A stretch of DNA of 9,191 bases from Anaerolinea thermophila (GCA_020722405.1 DYKW01000067.1:1-9191), one strand, 5' to 3'. Shown: positions 1-5,974, counted from the stretch's first letter. Translations and numbers: made by a program. Notes: a model not told the origin generated them from the sequence alone.

Positions 1-54
1 AAAATAGATTTTCATGTCTGGTGGTGAAAATCATTTTTCATGGCGACTTCTCAA
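1..54 (+). repeat. Left arm of a 54-bp inverted repeat
   Basis: Positions 1-54 match the reverse complement of 9067-9120 at 52 of 54 bases; the two differences are at positions 32 and 47. The arm itself contains two short AT-rich palindromes (GAAAAT-AG-ATTTTC type). The match stops after position 54, exactly where recognisable peroxiredoxin coding sequence begins. Because the window starts inside the repeat, its outer end is not visible. It could be the end of a mobile element, a MITE-like element or a dispersed repeat; no transposase is present. Confidence 0.9.
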
Positions 55-204
55 TTAGGTGGCGATTTCATCATCGACAAAAACGACTATCTGCACTACG
101 CCCACCGCAGTCACGCCCCCACCGACCGTCCAACGGTAGAAACGCTGCTCCAACAACTCCGCAACCTACAAAAACATAGCGCTGGGGCAGCCCCAAAACC
201 TTAA
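55..204 (+). pseudogene. 3' remnant of a peroxiredoxin-like (AhpC/TSA family) gene
   Basis: The frame reads LGGDFIIDKNDYLHYAHRS..., then DRPTVETLLQQL, and stops with TAA at 202-204. This resembles the C-terminal end of the AhpC/TSA-type 'peroxiredoxin-like' family, where a GGDFxxD strand, a YxxRS segment and a DRP(P/T)VExLL helix close the thioredoxin fold. The catalytic N-terminal part is absent. The same frame has a TGA at 25-27, and the only upstream ATG (position 40) lies inside the 54-bp repeat. Homology begins where the repeat ends, which suggests the repeat interrupted or replaced the front of the gene. The remnant is too short (about 50 residues) to be active. If the window is a contig end, a full gene might exist elsewhere with this tail. 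Family assignment is from memory of the motif. Confidence 0.55.
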
Positions 205-264
205 CGCAAAGGCAAGCGTCAGGTGTCAGCCGTCAGGTAGTCAGGCGACAGGCATCAGGTGACA
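204..264. repeat. Degenerate CGCAAAGG / CAGGTGACA-type intergenic repeat
   Basis: After the stop codon come ACGCAAAGGCA and several imperfect copies of GTCAGGTG/GTCAGGCGACAGG. The same elements occur in inverted orientation and matching order at about 8940-9006 near the right edge. The region has no coding frame worth calling and looks like dispersed intergenic repeat debris. Confidence 0.55.
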
Positions 265-290
265 ATGTGAATGCAGAATGCAAAATGCCC

Positions 291-368
291 AACTACCCAA
301 CTACCCAACTATCTAACTATCTAACTATCTAACTATCTAACTACCCGACTACCTGACTACCCGACTTT
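291..368. repeat. 8-bp tandem repeat, about 10 units
   Basis: The unit is AACTAYCY: two AACTACCC, four AACTATCT, one AACTACCC, then GACTACCT, GACTACCC and a decayed GACTTTA. The central four units are identical, suggesting recent slippage, while the outer ones have diverged. A related degenerate array lies near 8911-8950 in inverted orientation, and a short relic near 5837-5850. No open frame or promoter is evident in it. Confidence 0.9.
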
Positions 369-375
369 ATGGCAA

Positions 376-407
376 CAAAAAAGGCTTCCGAAATTCGGAA
401 GCCTTTT
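376..407 (-). terminator. Rho-independent terminator of the nuo-mrp operon
   Basis: A 14-bp perfect inverted repeat, AAAAGGCTTCCGAA / TTCGGAAGCCTTTT, is separated by one base. On the minus strand the stem is followed by TTTTTT and GTT. It begins 4 nt after the mrp stop codon, so it closes the five-gene minus-strand operon. The A-run on the other side could make it bidirectional, but nothing on the plus strand ends into it except the peroxiredoxin remnant. Confidence 0.9.
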
Positions 408-411
408 CCAC

Positions 412-1485
412 TCACCCCACCAGGTTGATGGGGATGACATTGTTGCTTCGTTTATAGGCCGCTATGCTGGTCTGGGCCGCGATTTGCTCGGCCAACGCCT
501 TCAATGCCTGAGCAACAGGCGAATCCGGCTGGCTGACAACTATCGGCTTGCCGCTATCTCCGCTTACAGACACCGATGGGTCCATCGGCACCATGCCCAA
601 GAAAGGCACATTAGCCTCTTTGGCCAGTCTCTTCCCACCGCCGGAGCCAAAAACGTGCAGACGGTTGCCATCCGGCATTTCCAGGTAACTCATATTCTCC
701 ACAACACCAAAGACCGGCACCTGTAACTGCTCAAACATGTACAAGCCGCGGCGGGCATCTTCCAGAGAGACATCCTGCGGCAAAGTGACAATCACGCCAC
801 CGCTCAAAGACAGGCTCTGCGCCAAACTGAGGGGCGCGTCTCCCGTTCCGGGGGGCAGGTCTACAATCAAGTAGTCCAGGTCACCCCAGGCCACATCGGA
901 GATAAACTGTTTGATAGAACTGTGCAACATTGGGCCACGCCAGATCAGCGGCTGCTCGGGCTTGACCAAGAAACCAATAGACATCATCTTGACACCATAG
1001 GCTTCCGCCGGCGTGATTTTGTTACCCTTAGGAGGCGGAAGTTCCTTGACGCCCATCATCGTGGGCACGTTAGGCCCGTAAATATCTGCATCCAACAAGC
1101 CGACCGTGGCACCTGTCTGCGCCAGCGCTACCGCTACATTCACCGCAACCGTGCTCTTGCCGACGCCACCTTTACCGGAGCCAATTGCAATCGCGTTGCG
1201 TACAGGAACATCCATTACGCCACGGTTACGTCCGTCGTTAACAACGGTAGCATCCAAATTAACGTGTGCTTCCCGAACACCCGGTAGCGCAAGTACGGCC
1301 TTCTCGGCATCGTTGCGCATGCGATCCTTCATCGGGCAGGCCGGCGTGGTCAGATGCAGGGTAAAGCGCACCACATCCCCTTCGATTTTCAGGTCTCGAA
1401 TCATTTTCAAACTGACCACGTCTTTATGCAAATCAGGGTCTTCTACCTTGCGCAGAGCATCTAAAATTTGTTCTTGGGATACCAT
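412..1485 (-). CDS. mrp: Mrp/ApbC-type P-loop Fe-S cluster carrier ATPase
   Basis: A 357-residue cytoplasmic protein of the Mrp/ApbC/Nbp35 family, which binds and transfers Fe-S clusters to apo-proteins using a deviant Walker P-loop. Residues 5-80 form a MIP18/DUF59 domain with its conserved TPACP (Cys50). The ATPase domain follows, with deviant Walker A GKGGVGKS at 104-111 and the DLPPGTGD block near 209-216. The ATG at 1483-1485 is preferred over an upstream ATG (to 1551) because AAGGAAGA lies 7 bases before it and family homology starts there. Oddity: after VVENMSY (261-267) most Mrp proteins carry a CxxC that bridges a cluster at the dimer interface. Here the segment reads LEMPDGNRLHVFG with no cysteine, and Cys50 is the only cysteine in the protein. 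Some HCF101-like and cyanobacterial members also lack it. It is last in the nuo operon, reminiscent of Ind1/NUBPL, the mitochondrial complex I assembly factor; that role here is inference. Confidence 0.95.
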   Translation of the reverse strand: MVSQEQILDALRKVEDPDLHKDVVSLKMIRDLKIEGDVVRFTLHLTTPACPMKDRMRNDAEKAVLALPGVREAHVNLDATVVNDGRNRGVMDVPVRNAIAIGSGKGGVGKSTVAVNVAVALAQTGATVGLLDADIYGPNVPTMMGVKELPPPKGNKITPAEAYGVKMMSIGFLVKPEQPLIWRGPMLHSSIKQFISDVAWGDLDYLIVDLPPGTGDAPLSLAQSLSLSGGVIVTLPQDVSLEDARRGLYMFEQLQVPVFGVVENMSYLEMPDGNRLHVFGSGGGKRLAKEANVPFLGMVPMDPSVSVSGDSGKPIVVSQPDSPVAQALKALAEQIAAQTSIAAYKRSNNVIPINLVG

Positions 1486-1511
1486 TACAAATCTTCCTTT
1501 CACACTAGCCT

Positions 1512-1544
1512 GGTCTGGGACAACGCAATTCGCTGCCCCAGACC
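1512..1544 (-). other. Strong stem-loop between nuoI and mrp
   Basis: In the 86-nt gap the minus-strand RNA could pair GTCTGGGGCAGCG with CGTTGTCCCAGAC across a 5-nt AATTG loop. Including one outer G-C pair this makes about 14 bp with two G-U wobbles. No T-run follows, so it is not an obvious terminator. It may act as an RNA processing or stabilising hairpin, or as a weak attenuator that lowers mrp expression relative to nuo. Seen directly; the function is inference. Confidence 0.6.
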
Positions 1545-1571
1545 GGTTCATCTTCGAACGGTTTTTCTCGA

Positions 1572-2192
1572 CTATCCTTTACCTTTCTGACGCGCGGCGG
1601 CTTTGGCTGCTTTAGCGGCTTCGGCTTCGGCACGCGCCTTCTCTTCGCGTTCGTAATTCGACGGGCGAATGCTCTGATAGTAAGAAACCGGTTTGAGCAG
1701 TTTTTCTTTATCGTAGATATTGTTGCTATGCCGATCGTATACCGATAATTCAAAATCGTGACCCATCTTGATTGCATCGAAGGGGCAGTATTCTGCACAC
1801 AACCCGCAGTTCATGCAGATGTCCACGTCAATGTAGAAATTCTTTGGATCCGGTACAGGGCGCTTGGTTACTGAGTCGGTGGTGCGCTCGATCCATATAC
1901 ACTGCGTAGGGCACACTTTGGCGCAAATACCGCAAGAAGTACAGCGCACTTCGCGTTCGCCATCCTTCTCTTCATACACCAGGAAGGGGATAAAGCGAAA
2001 CTCTTCGGGGATAATCAGTTTCTCTTCCGGGTATTGCACCGTAAACAGGCCACGCGTCTCCGCACTGCTGCGGTAAACAATACCTTCCTTCGTATAGTAG
2101 CGGTCTTTACCGCGTTTGATATCATCTACATAGGTCTCGACAAAACGCTTGAGCGTTACGAGGAGACCTTTGACAACTCCTATACCATACAT
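1572..2192 (-). CDS. nuoI: NADH-quinone oxidoreductase subunit I (2x[4Fe-4S] ferredoxin subunit)
   Basis: A 206-residue complex I Q-module subunit that carries clusters N6a and N6b, passing electrons towards NuoB. Two ferredoxin motifs are visible: CTSCGICAKVCP (Cys84, 87, 90, 94) and CMNCGLCAEYCP (Cys126, 129, 132, 136). The VKGLLVTLKRF amphipathic start is typical of NuoI and there is no membrane segment. The ATG at 2190-2192 is chosen because AGGAG lies 8 bases upstream and family similarity starts at MYGIG; an ATG 18 codons earlier would overlap nuoCD and has no such site. The last ~25 residues are an Ala/Lys/Glu-rich tail (EAEAAKAAKAAARQKGKG), probably disordered or helical and not part of the conserved fold. 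It is 28 nt downstream of nuoCD in the same operon. Confidence 0.96.
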   Translation of the reverse strand: MYGIGVVKGLLVTLKRFVETYVDDIKRGKDRYYTKEGIVYRSSAETRGLFTVQYPEEKLIIPEEFRFIPFLVYEEKDGEREVRCTSCGICAKVCPTQCIWIERTTDSVTKRPVPDPKNFYIDVDICMNCGLCAEYCPFDAIKMGHDFELSVYDRHSNNIYDKEKLLKPVSYYQSIRPSNYEREEKARAEAEAAKAAKAAARQKGKG

Positions 2193-2220
2193 GGTCTTTA
2201 CTCCTGTCTCAACGCCTGAA

Positions 2221-3957
2221 TTAGCGGTCGGTCTCGCCCAACACAATGTCTATCGAGCCGAGGATGATCACAGCATCAGCCACTTTGTTGCCCTTACACA
2301 TTTCTGCCAGAGCGGTCAAGTTGATGAACGATGGAGCGCGCACATGATAACGCCACGGGTTGGGCTGGCCATTGGACACAACGTAAAAGCCTAGTTCACC
2401 CTTTGGACCTTCCACCCGTCCGTAAGCCTCACCGGCCGGCACGCGCACCTGATATTGCTGCTTGCCCTCGATGACCGGGCCTGCGGGGATTTGTTGCACT
2501 GCCTGTTGAATAATGCGTATACTTTGGCGAATTTCTTCCATGCGCACCAGGTAACGGTCGTACACATCGCCGTGATACCCTACCGCCACATCGAAGTCAA
2601 AGCGGTCGTAAATACCGTAGGGATCAGCCCGTCGCAGGTCGTAAGGTACGCCCGAAGCACGTAACACCGGGCCACAGGTTGAATAGGCAATCGCCTGTTC
2701 AGGGGTTAACACACCCACCCCCTCCGCGCGCACGCGCACGATTTCATTATTTGTTAGATAGGTGTCAAACTCATCCACTTTGGCAGGCAAACGGTTGAAA
2801 GCCAGATCACGGATGCGTTCCAACATGCCGGGTGGGAGATCGCGCGCCACACCACCAAAGCGCATGTAGTTACACATCATGCGTGAACCGGTCACGGCCT
2901 CAAAGACATCCAAAATAAGTTCGCGCTCTTCGATGGCATACAACGATGGGGTGAAGAAAGCGCCCATATCATTCAGGAACATGCCAATAGCGAACACATG
3001 GTTGACAATACGAGTCAATTCCGCCATGATAACGCGGATATACTCGGCACGCTCCGGCGGCTTGACACCCATCAATTTCTCAACCGCCAGCACGTACCCG
3101 AAATTGTTGCTCAGCGACGAAAGGTAATCCAGACGATCGGTGAAGGGGATATTCATTAAATAGGTATTGCGTTCGCCAATCTTTTCGTGATTGCGGTGCA
3201 GATACCCCATCACCGGTTTGAGGTCCACAACCGTTTCCCCGTCCAGTGTCACCGCCATGCGGAACACGCCATGTGTGGAGGGGTGCTGCGGCCCTAAATT
3301 GACTACGATTTGATCGGTTTGAAAATCTTCTTCTTCGGGAACATGTTGCAAACCGGCATACAAGGCTGTTTCGCCTTCCGGCACCCAGGTTTCGGGGTCG
3401 AAACCTTTGGGATAAGCCACGTTTTTACCAAAAGGCAGTGTATCTTCTATGCGATGCACATTACCTTCGGGCCAGCGGCTCTTAAAAGGCTTGGCTTCTT
3501 CTTCAAAATAAGCTTCATGCCAATCCTTACGCAAAGGGTGGCCATAAAAACCTTCCCACATCAAAATACGGCGCAAGTCAGGGTGCCCTTCGAAGCGAAT
3601 GCCCAACAAATCCCATGCTTCGCGCTCTTGGAATTCTGCACCGGGATATACGGAAACCAGCGAAGGCACGGTAACGGGGTCTTCACGCGGCACCTGTACC
3701 TTGAAAACCAGCGGCGCCCCACCGGTGCTCTGGCTGACGTGGTACACCACTTCCATTTTGCCTTCCGGCAGGTAATCCACGCCGGTCAGCGAAGCCAAAT
3801 AATCGTAACCATACTCATCGCGCAAGGCGGTGGCAAACGCCACCAAATGTGCTGCCTCAACAACGTATCCCTCGTAGCCTTTGCGCTCATCAAGGCGCAC
3901 CCAATCGCCAAAACGCGCCGTCAAATCCACGGTAGGGGCAAATGTTTGTTCAGCCAT
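2221..3957 (-). CDS. nuoCD: NADH-quinone oxidoreductase fused subunit C/D
   Basis: A 578-residue fusion of two peripheral-arm complex I subunits. Residues 1-150 are NuoC (30 kDa-type), with the signature EREAWDLLGIRFEGHPDLRR at 111-130 and GHPLRKDW at 139-146. A linker of about 60 residues follows. From about 214 the chain is NuoD (49 kDa-type), with GPQHPSTHGVFR at 222-233, then VMGYLHRNHEKIGE and a C-terminal SIDIVLGETDR. NuoD lines the quinone cavity with NuoB. It lacks the paired CxxC nickel-ligand motifs of [NiFe]-hydrogenase large subunits, so it is a complex I protein and not a group 4 hydrogenase. The start lies 4 nt after the nuoB stop, with GGAGG placed inside the end of nuoB. Fusion of C and D occurs in several lineages, including E. 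coli. The reading frame is intact throughout. Confidence 0.96.
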   Translation of the reverse strand: MAEQTFAPTVDLTARFGDWVRLDERKGYEGYVVEAAHLVAFATALRDEYGYDYLASLTGVDYLPEGKMEVVYHVSQSTGGAPLVFKVQVPREDPVTVPSLVSVYPGAEFQEREAWDLLGIRFEGHPDLRRILMWEGFYGHPLRKDWHEAYFEEEAKPFKSRWPEGNVHRIEDTLPFGKNVAYPKGFDPETWVPEGETALYAGLQHVPEEEDFQTDQIVVNLGPQHPSTHGVFRMAVTLDGETVVDLKPVMGYLHRNHEKIGERNTYLMNIPFTDRLDYLSSLSNNFGYVLAVEKLMGVKPPERAEYIRVIMAELTRIVNHVFAIGMFLNDMGAFFTPSLYAIEERELILDVFEAVTGSRMMCNYMRFGGVARDLPPGMLERIRDLAFNRLPAKVDEFDTYLTNNEIVRVRAEGVGVLTPEQAIAYSTCGPVLRASGVPYDLRRADPYGIYDRFDFDVAVGYHGDVYDRYLVRMEEIRQSIRIIQQAVQQIPAGPVIEGKQQYQVRVPAGEAYGRVEGPKGELGFYVVSNGQPNPWRYHVRAPSFINLTALAEMCKGNKVADAVIILGSIDIVLGETDR

Positions 3958-3961
3958 GCTT

Positions 3962-4600
3962 CTAGTCCTCCACCTGTACCGGGATTACCGGTTGTAGCGT
4001 GAATTGCTTGATTTTCTCGTACTCACGCGGATCCATGATGTCCGGCCCCAAAACCGGCACAGGAATAGGCTCGCTGGGCCCCTTCTTGTACCAGGGGACT
4101 TCCTTAATAGACTGTTGGTCAATTTTTTCTTGCAGTTTCATCAAACCATGTAGCAGTGCCTGCGGAGTAGGCGGGCAGCCGGGCACATACACATCTACCG
4201 GCAAGTATTTGTCGACGCCCGAGACTACGTTGTACCCTTCTTTGAAGGGGCCGCCGCCCGAAGCGCAGGCTCCCATGGCCAGCACGTAGCGGGGCTCGGC
4301 CATTTGGTTGTACAGGCGTACAATTTGTGGCAACATCTTCTTGGTCACCGTACCGGAAACGATCATCAAATCGCTTTGCCGGGGGCTAGGGCGCATAACT
4401 TCCATACCGAAGCGCGCCAAATCGTAACGGCTCGCGGCGGTACAAATCATCTCGATGGCGCAACATGCCAGTCCAAACATCATCGGCCAGATCGAGTTAC
4501 GTCGTCCCCAGTTGTAAATCCGGTCCAATGTGGTGATGGCCACCGTCCCCTGAAGTTCTTCGGGAATATCGTACCCAGGGGAATTCAAAGATTCGCTCAT
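3962..4600 (-). CDS. nuoB: NADH-quinone oxidoreductase subunit B (N2 cluster subunit)
   Basis: A 212-residue PSST-type subunit holding the terminal [4Fe-4S] cluster N2 that reduces quinone. The ligands are in place: adjacent Cys46-Cys47 in FGLACCAIE, Cys112 in MGACAS and Cys142 in PGCPPTP. The ATG at 4598-4600 is chosen because AGGAGG lies about 9 nt upstream and it overlaps the iscX stop as ATGA, implying translational coupling. An in-frame ATG at 4624 would lie upstream of that Shine-Dalgarno and deeper in iscX. After about residue 165 there is a proline-rich tail of some 45 residues, longer than in many NuoB proteins. It is second in the operon and directly followed by nuoCD, the usual B-C-D order. 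Confidence 0.96.
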   Translation of the reverse strand: MSESLNSPGYDIPEELQGTVAITTLDRIYNWGRRNSIWPMMFGLACCAIEMICTAASRYDLARFGMEVMRPSPRQSDLMIVSGTVTKKMLPQIVRLYNQMAEPRYVLAMGACASGGGPFKEGYNVVSGVDKYLPVDVYVPGCPPTPQALLHGLMKLQEKIDQQSIKEVPWYKKGPSEPIPVPVLGPDIMDPREYEKIKQFTLQPVIPVQVED

Positions 4601-4809
4601 ATTGGATGGACCTCCTCGTACCATTCTTGGTAAATTGAGTTAAGGATGGTGTCATTGACCAGCGCCGGATCATCGTCGAAATCCGGCAAGGCCAAAACCC
4701 AATCGTAAAGCATGCCCAACGAAACCTGTTCCAGATCCACTTTCGGATGCGCACGCATCAGTGCACGGGCAATAGCAAAGGAAGATTCCCAGGTCAACGG
4801 CTCGTACAT
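4597..4809 (-). CDS. iscX: IscX-like small acidic Fe-S assembly protein
   Basis: A 70-residue protein matching the IscX/YfhJ pattern: LTWESSFAIARALMRAHPKVDLEQVSL, then MLYDWVLALPDFDDDP (about 33-48) and a C-terminal WYEE. In E. coli, IscX is a small acidic helical protein encoded in the isc operon; it binds IscS and iron and modulates cluster assembly. The acidic FDDDP patch and the tryptophan-bearing helix are visible. The ATG at 4807-4809 is chosen because the alternative ATG at 4845 falls inside the operator palindrome and adds a non-family N-terminus. No Shine-Dalgarno is seen, and an extended -10 (TGGTATGAT) ends only 12 nt upstream, so the leader should be very short. Its stop overlaps the nuoB start (ATGA). 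Heading a complex I operon, away from any isc genes, is unusual. The identification is by pattern recall on a short protein. Confidence 0.8.
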   Translation of the reverse strand: MYEPLTWESSFAIARALMRAHPKVDLEQVSLGMLYDWVLALPDFDDDPALVNDTILNSIYQEWYEEVHPI

Positions 4810-4821
4810 GCTCACGGCGCC

Positions 4822-4830
4822 ATCATACCA
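4822..4830 (-). promoter_or_regulatory. Extended -10 promoter for the iscX-nuo-mrp operon
   Basis: On the minus strand TGG-TATGAT matches an extended -10 element, which would start transcription near 4815, about six bases before the iscX ATG. The -35 position falls inside the palindrome at 4842-4873 and no good -35 hexamer is seen, consistent with an extended -10 promoter and with repression by a protein bound to the palindrome. Assignment is by motif only. Confidence 0.5.
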
Positions 4831-4841
4831 CAACAGCCAGG

Positions 4842-4873
4842 GCATTTATGCAAATATTTTTTTGCATAAATGC
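4842..4873. promoter_or_regulatory. Perfect 13-bp palindrome, likely operator of the divergent pair
   Basis: GCATTTATGCAAA is followed by a 6-bp TATTTT spacer and its exact reverse complement TTTGCATAAATGC. It lies in the 78-bp gap between the divergent starts at 4809 and 4888. Relative to the predicted transcription starts it spans about -27 to -58 for the iscX operon and -15 to -46 for the regulator gene, so a bound dimer would block both. No T-run or transcript context makes it a terminator. The obvious candidate ligand is the winged-helix protein encoded next to it. Confidence 0.8.
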
Positions 4874-4875
4874 GG

Positions 4876-4881
4876 TATAAT
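4876..4881 (+). promoter_or_regulatory. Consensus -10 box (TATAAT) of the regulator gene
   Basis: A perfect TATAAT ends 6 nt before the ATG at 4888, which places the transcription start at or within a base or two of the start codon. The mRNA should be leaderless, and no Shine-Dalgarno is present. The -35 region lies in the palindrome. Motif-based. Confidence 0.6.
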
Positions 4882-4887
4882 GCCCCT

Positions 4888-5523
4888 ATGAACCCCACTC
4901 GGCAGCAAATTCTGGAATATTTAGAGCGACACCAGCGCGCGACCGCCAGCGAATTGAGCCGCGCCCTCAAAGTCACGGCCGCCAATATCCGCCACCATCT
5001 CACCATCCTGAAAGAAGATGGCTGGATAGAAATCTCAGGGACGCGCGTCCCCGAAGGGAAAGGACGCCCCACCCAGGTGTATAACCTGTCCCCAGAGAGA
5101 CAGGCAGACCACCTTTTGGGGTTGACCTGCGCCCTGTTGGATCAGATCCCCCCAGAAGGGCGCGCGGCTGTCTTCTCATCCCTGGCGCGCAACCTCACCT
5201 CGACGACGCCCCCCCTCCCGGCGGAGTATCACCTCACCCACCATCTGATCCACACCGTCCACAGTCTCAATGAGATGCATTACCGCGCCAAATGGGAAGC
5301 GCACGCTACGGCACCGCGCATTCGCTTGGGGCACTGTCCTTACGCGGCCATCCTGGAAGAACATCCTGAAATTTGTGAACTGGATGCCCACCTGCTCGCA
5401 CACCTGTTGCACCGTCCCGTGCGACAAATCGCCCACCGCGAAAACAGCCCCACTGGGAGGCTATTTTGCCTGTTCGAGATTCTTGAGCCGCACACTGGCA
5501 AGGTGAACTCCTCAACTGCCTGA
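4888..5523 (+). CDS. SufR-like winged-helix regulator with three C-terminal cysteines
   Basis: A 211-residue cytoplasmic regulator. Residues 3-68 form an ArsR/DeoR-like winged helix (RQQILEYLERHQRATASELS, recognition helix near AANIRHHLTIL, and wing ending GKGRPTQVYNLSP). This is the layout of SufR, a [4Fe-4S]-binding repressor of Fe-S assembly genes. The C-terminal half has cysteines at 150 (GHCPYAAIL), 163 (PEICELD) and 194 (LFCLF), a C-x12-C-x30-C spacing close to the three conserved cluster cysteines I recall for SufR; another cysteine is at 81. The ATG at 4888 is chosen over the ATG at 4870 because the latter lies in the palindrome and upstream of the TATAAT box. It is divergent from iscX-nuo-mrp, whose products nearly all bind or build Fe-S clusters. 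It is probably autoregulated. It could instead be another COG2345-type regulator with a different ligand, so no symbol is assigned. Confidence 0.75.
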   Translation: MNPTRQQILEYLERHQRATASELSRALKVTAANIRHHLTILKEDGWIEISGTRVPEGKGRPTQVYNLSPERQADHLLGLTCALLDQIPPEGRAAVFSSLARNLTSTTPPLPAEYHLTHHLIHTVHSLNEMHYRAKWEAHATAPRIRLGHCPYAAILEEHPEICELDAHLLAHLLHRPVRQIAHRENSPTGRLFCLFEILEPHTGKVNSSTA

Positions 5524-5548
5524 TGCCCGGCCGTCCACCAGCTACGGT

Positions 5549-5775
5549 CTATCGTTTGTCCAACAGCGAAGAAACCGGGAAAAGCGTGTTCTCCAGGGCA
5601 GAACCGTCGTACTGACGCCCAGGAGCAGAATGGCAAGTGGCCTCAGCCCAAACCACAGCAAACGGACATCCCCGCGAGAAAGTTTGATGGCCTGCCCACC
5701 GGAGGCCCACCAGGCAATCAGCGTTATCGAAGCCAACAGGAGGAAAGTGTTCACCAAATGCCGGTAATTATCAGG
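5549..5775 (-). pseudogene. Frameshifted fragment of a COX15/CtaA-like heme A synthase gene
   Basis: Read on the minus strand from about 5760: HLVNTFLLLASITLIAWWASGG, a transmembrane helix with the HLxNT histidine typical of CtaA; a short loop; then a second helix LLWFGLRPLAILLLGVS. After GVS the frame slips: the next frame (+1) gives SALENTLFPVSSLLDKR and a TAG at 5549-5551. In CtaA/COX15 proteins GVSGA-x-TALGDTLFP-SSL is a conserved run, and here the stretch between S and SAL is 8 bases where 9 are expected, pointing to a one-base deletion. Only about 70 of some 300 residues remain, and both ends are lost. The conceptual unshifted frame (to 5542) ends in an unrelated tail. It could be misread as a small two-helix membrane protein. 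Family recall is from motifs. Confidence 0.6.
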
Positions 5776-5965
5776 ACAATCTCTGACGTTGAATGACGGA
5801 TTTACAGCAGGCCAGGCGCCCACACCTAGTTATCCGCTAACTACCCAACGGTTTTTGAGTGAAACACCCCAAAAAGGCGGCTTCTTGGCAGAACACGACG
5901 TGTAGGATAGGCTTTCCAGCCTGTCTGTCACCTCGGTTCTTGATAGGAAAACGCAATAAAAATGC
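5776..5965. other. Non-coding stretch with repeat relics
   Basis: No credible coding frame is present. A short relic of the 8-bp family (CTAACTACCCAAC, about 5837-5849) and a GGCTTTCCAGCC-type short inverted repeat near 5909-5922 are seen. No clear terminator for the upstream regulator gene was found. The stretch ends at the promoter of the glutaredoxin gene. Confidence 0.5.
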
Positions 5966-5974
5966 TGTTATAAT
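5966..5974 (+). promoter_or_regulatory. Extended -10 promoter for the glutaredoxin-response regulator pair
   Basis: TGT-TATAAT is a full extended -10 element. Transcription would start near 5981-5982, one or two bases before an ATG at 5983, or with a leader of about 55 nt if translation starts at 6037. A TTGATA at 5940-5945 is 23 bp upstream of the -10, too far for a standard -35. Confidence 0.6.

Noticed and set aside
1106..1615. 169-codon plus-strand frame opposite mrp
   Set aside because: Ser/Thr/Arg-rich antisense translation of the conserved ATPase; no independent evidence.
1505..1798. 97-codon minus-strand frame overlapping nuoI and the nuoI-mrp gap
   Set aside because: It is a shifted frame of nuoI with basic low-complexity content and no family pattern; nuoI explains the region.
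2221..3957. [NiFe]-hydrogenase large subunit (group 4) identity for the NuoD part
   Set aside because: The paired CxxC nickel ligands are absent and the complex I signatures GPQHPSTHG and SIDxVLGExDR are present.
3310..4002. 230-codon plus-strand frame opposite nuoCD
   Set aside because: It is antisense to the conserved NuoC/NuoD sequence and has no recognisable motifs; typical shadow frame.
4843..4872. Upstream ATG starts for iscX (4845) and for the regulator (4870)
   Set aside because: Both lie inside the palindrome; the first adds non-family residues and the second precedes the TATAAT box.
5542..5823. Intact 93-residue two-helix membrane protein
   Set aside because: The neighbouring frame continues the CtaA-like motif, so a frameshifted fragment explains it better; the N- and C-terminal parts of this frame are unrelated filler.
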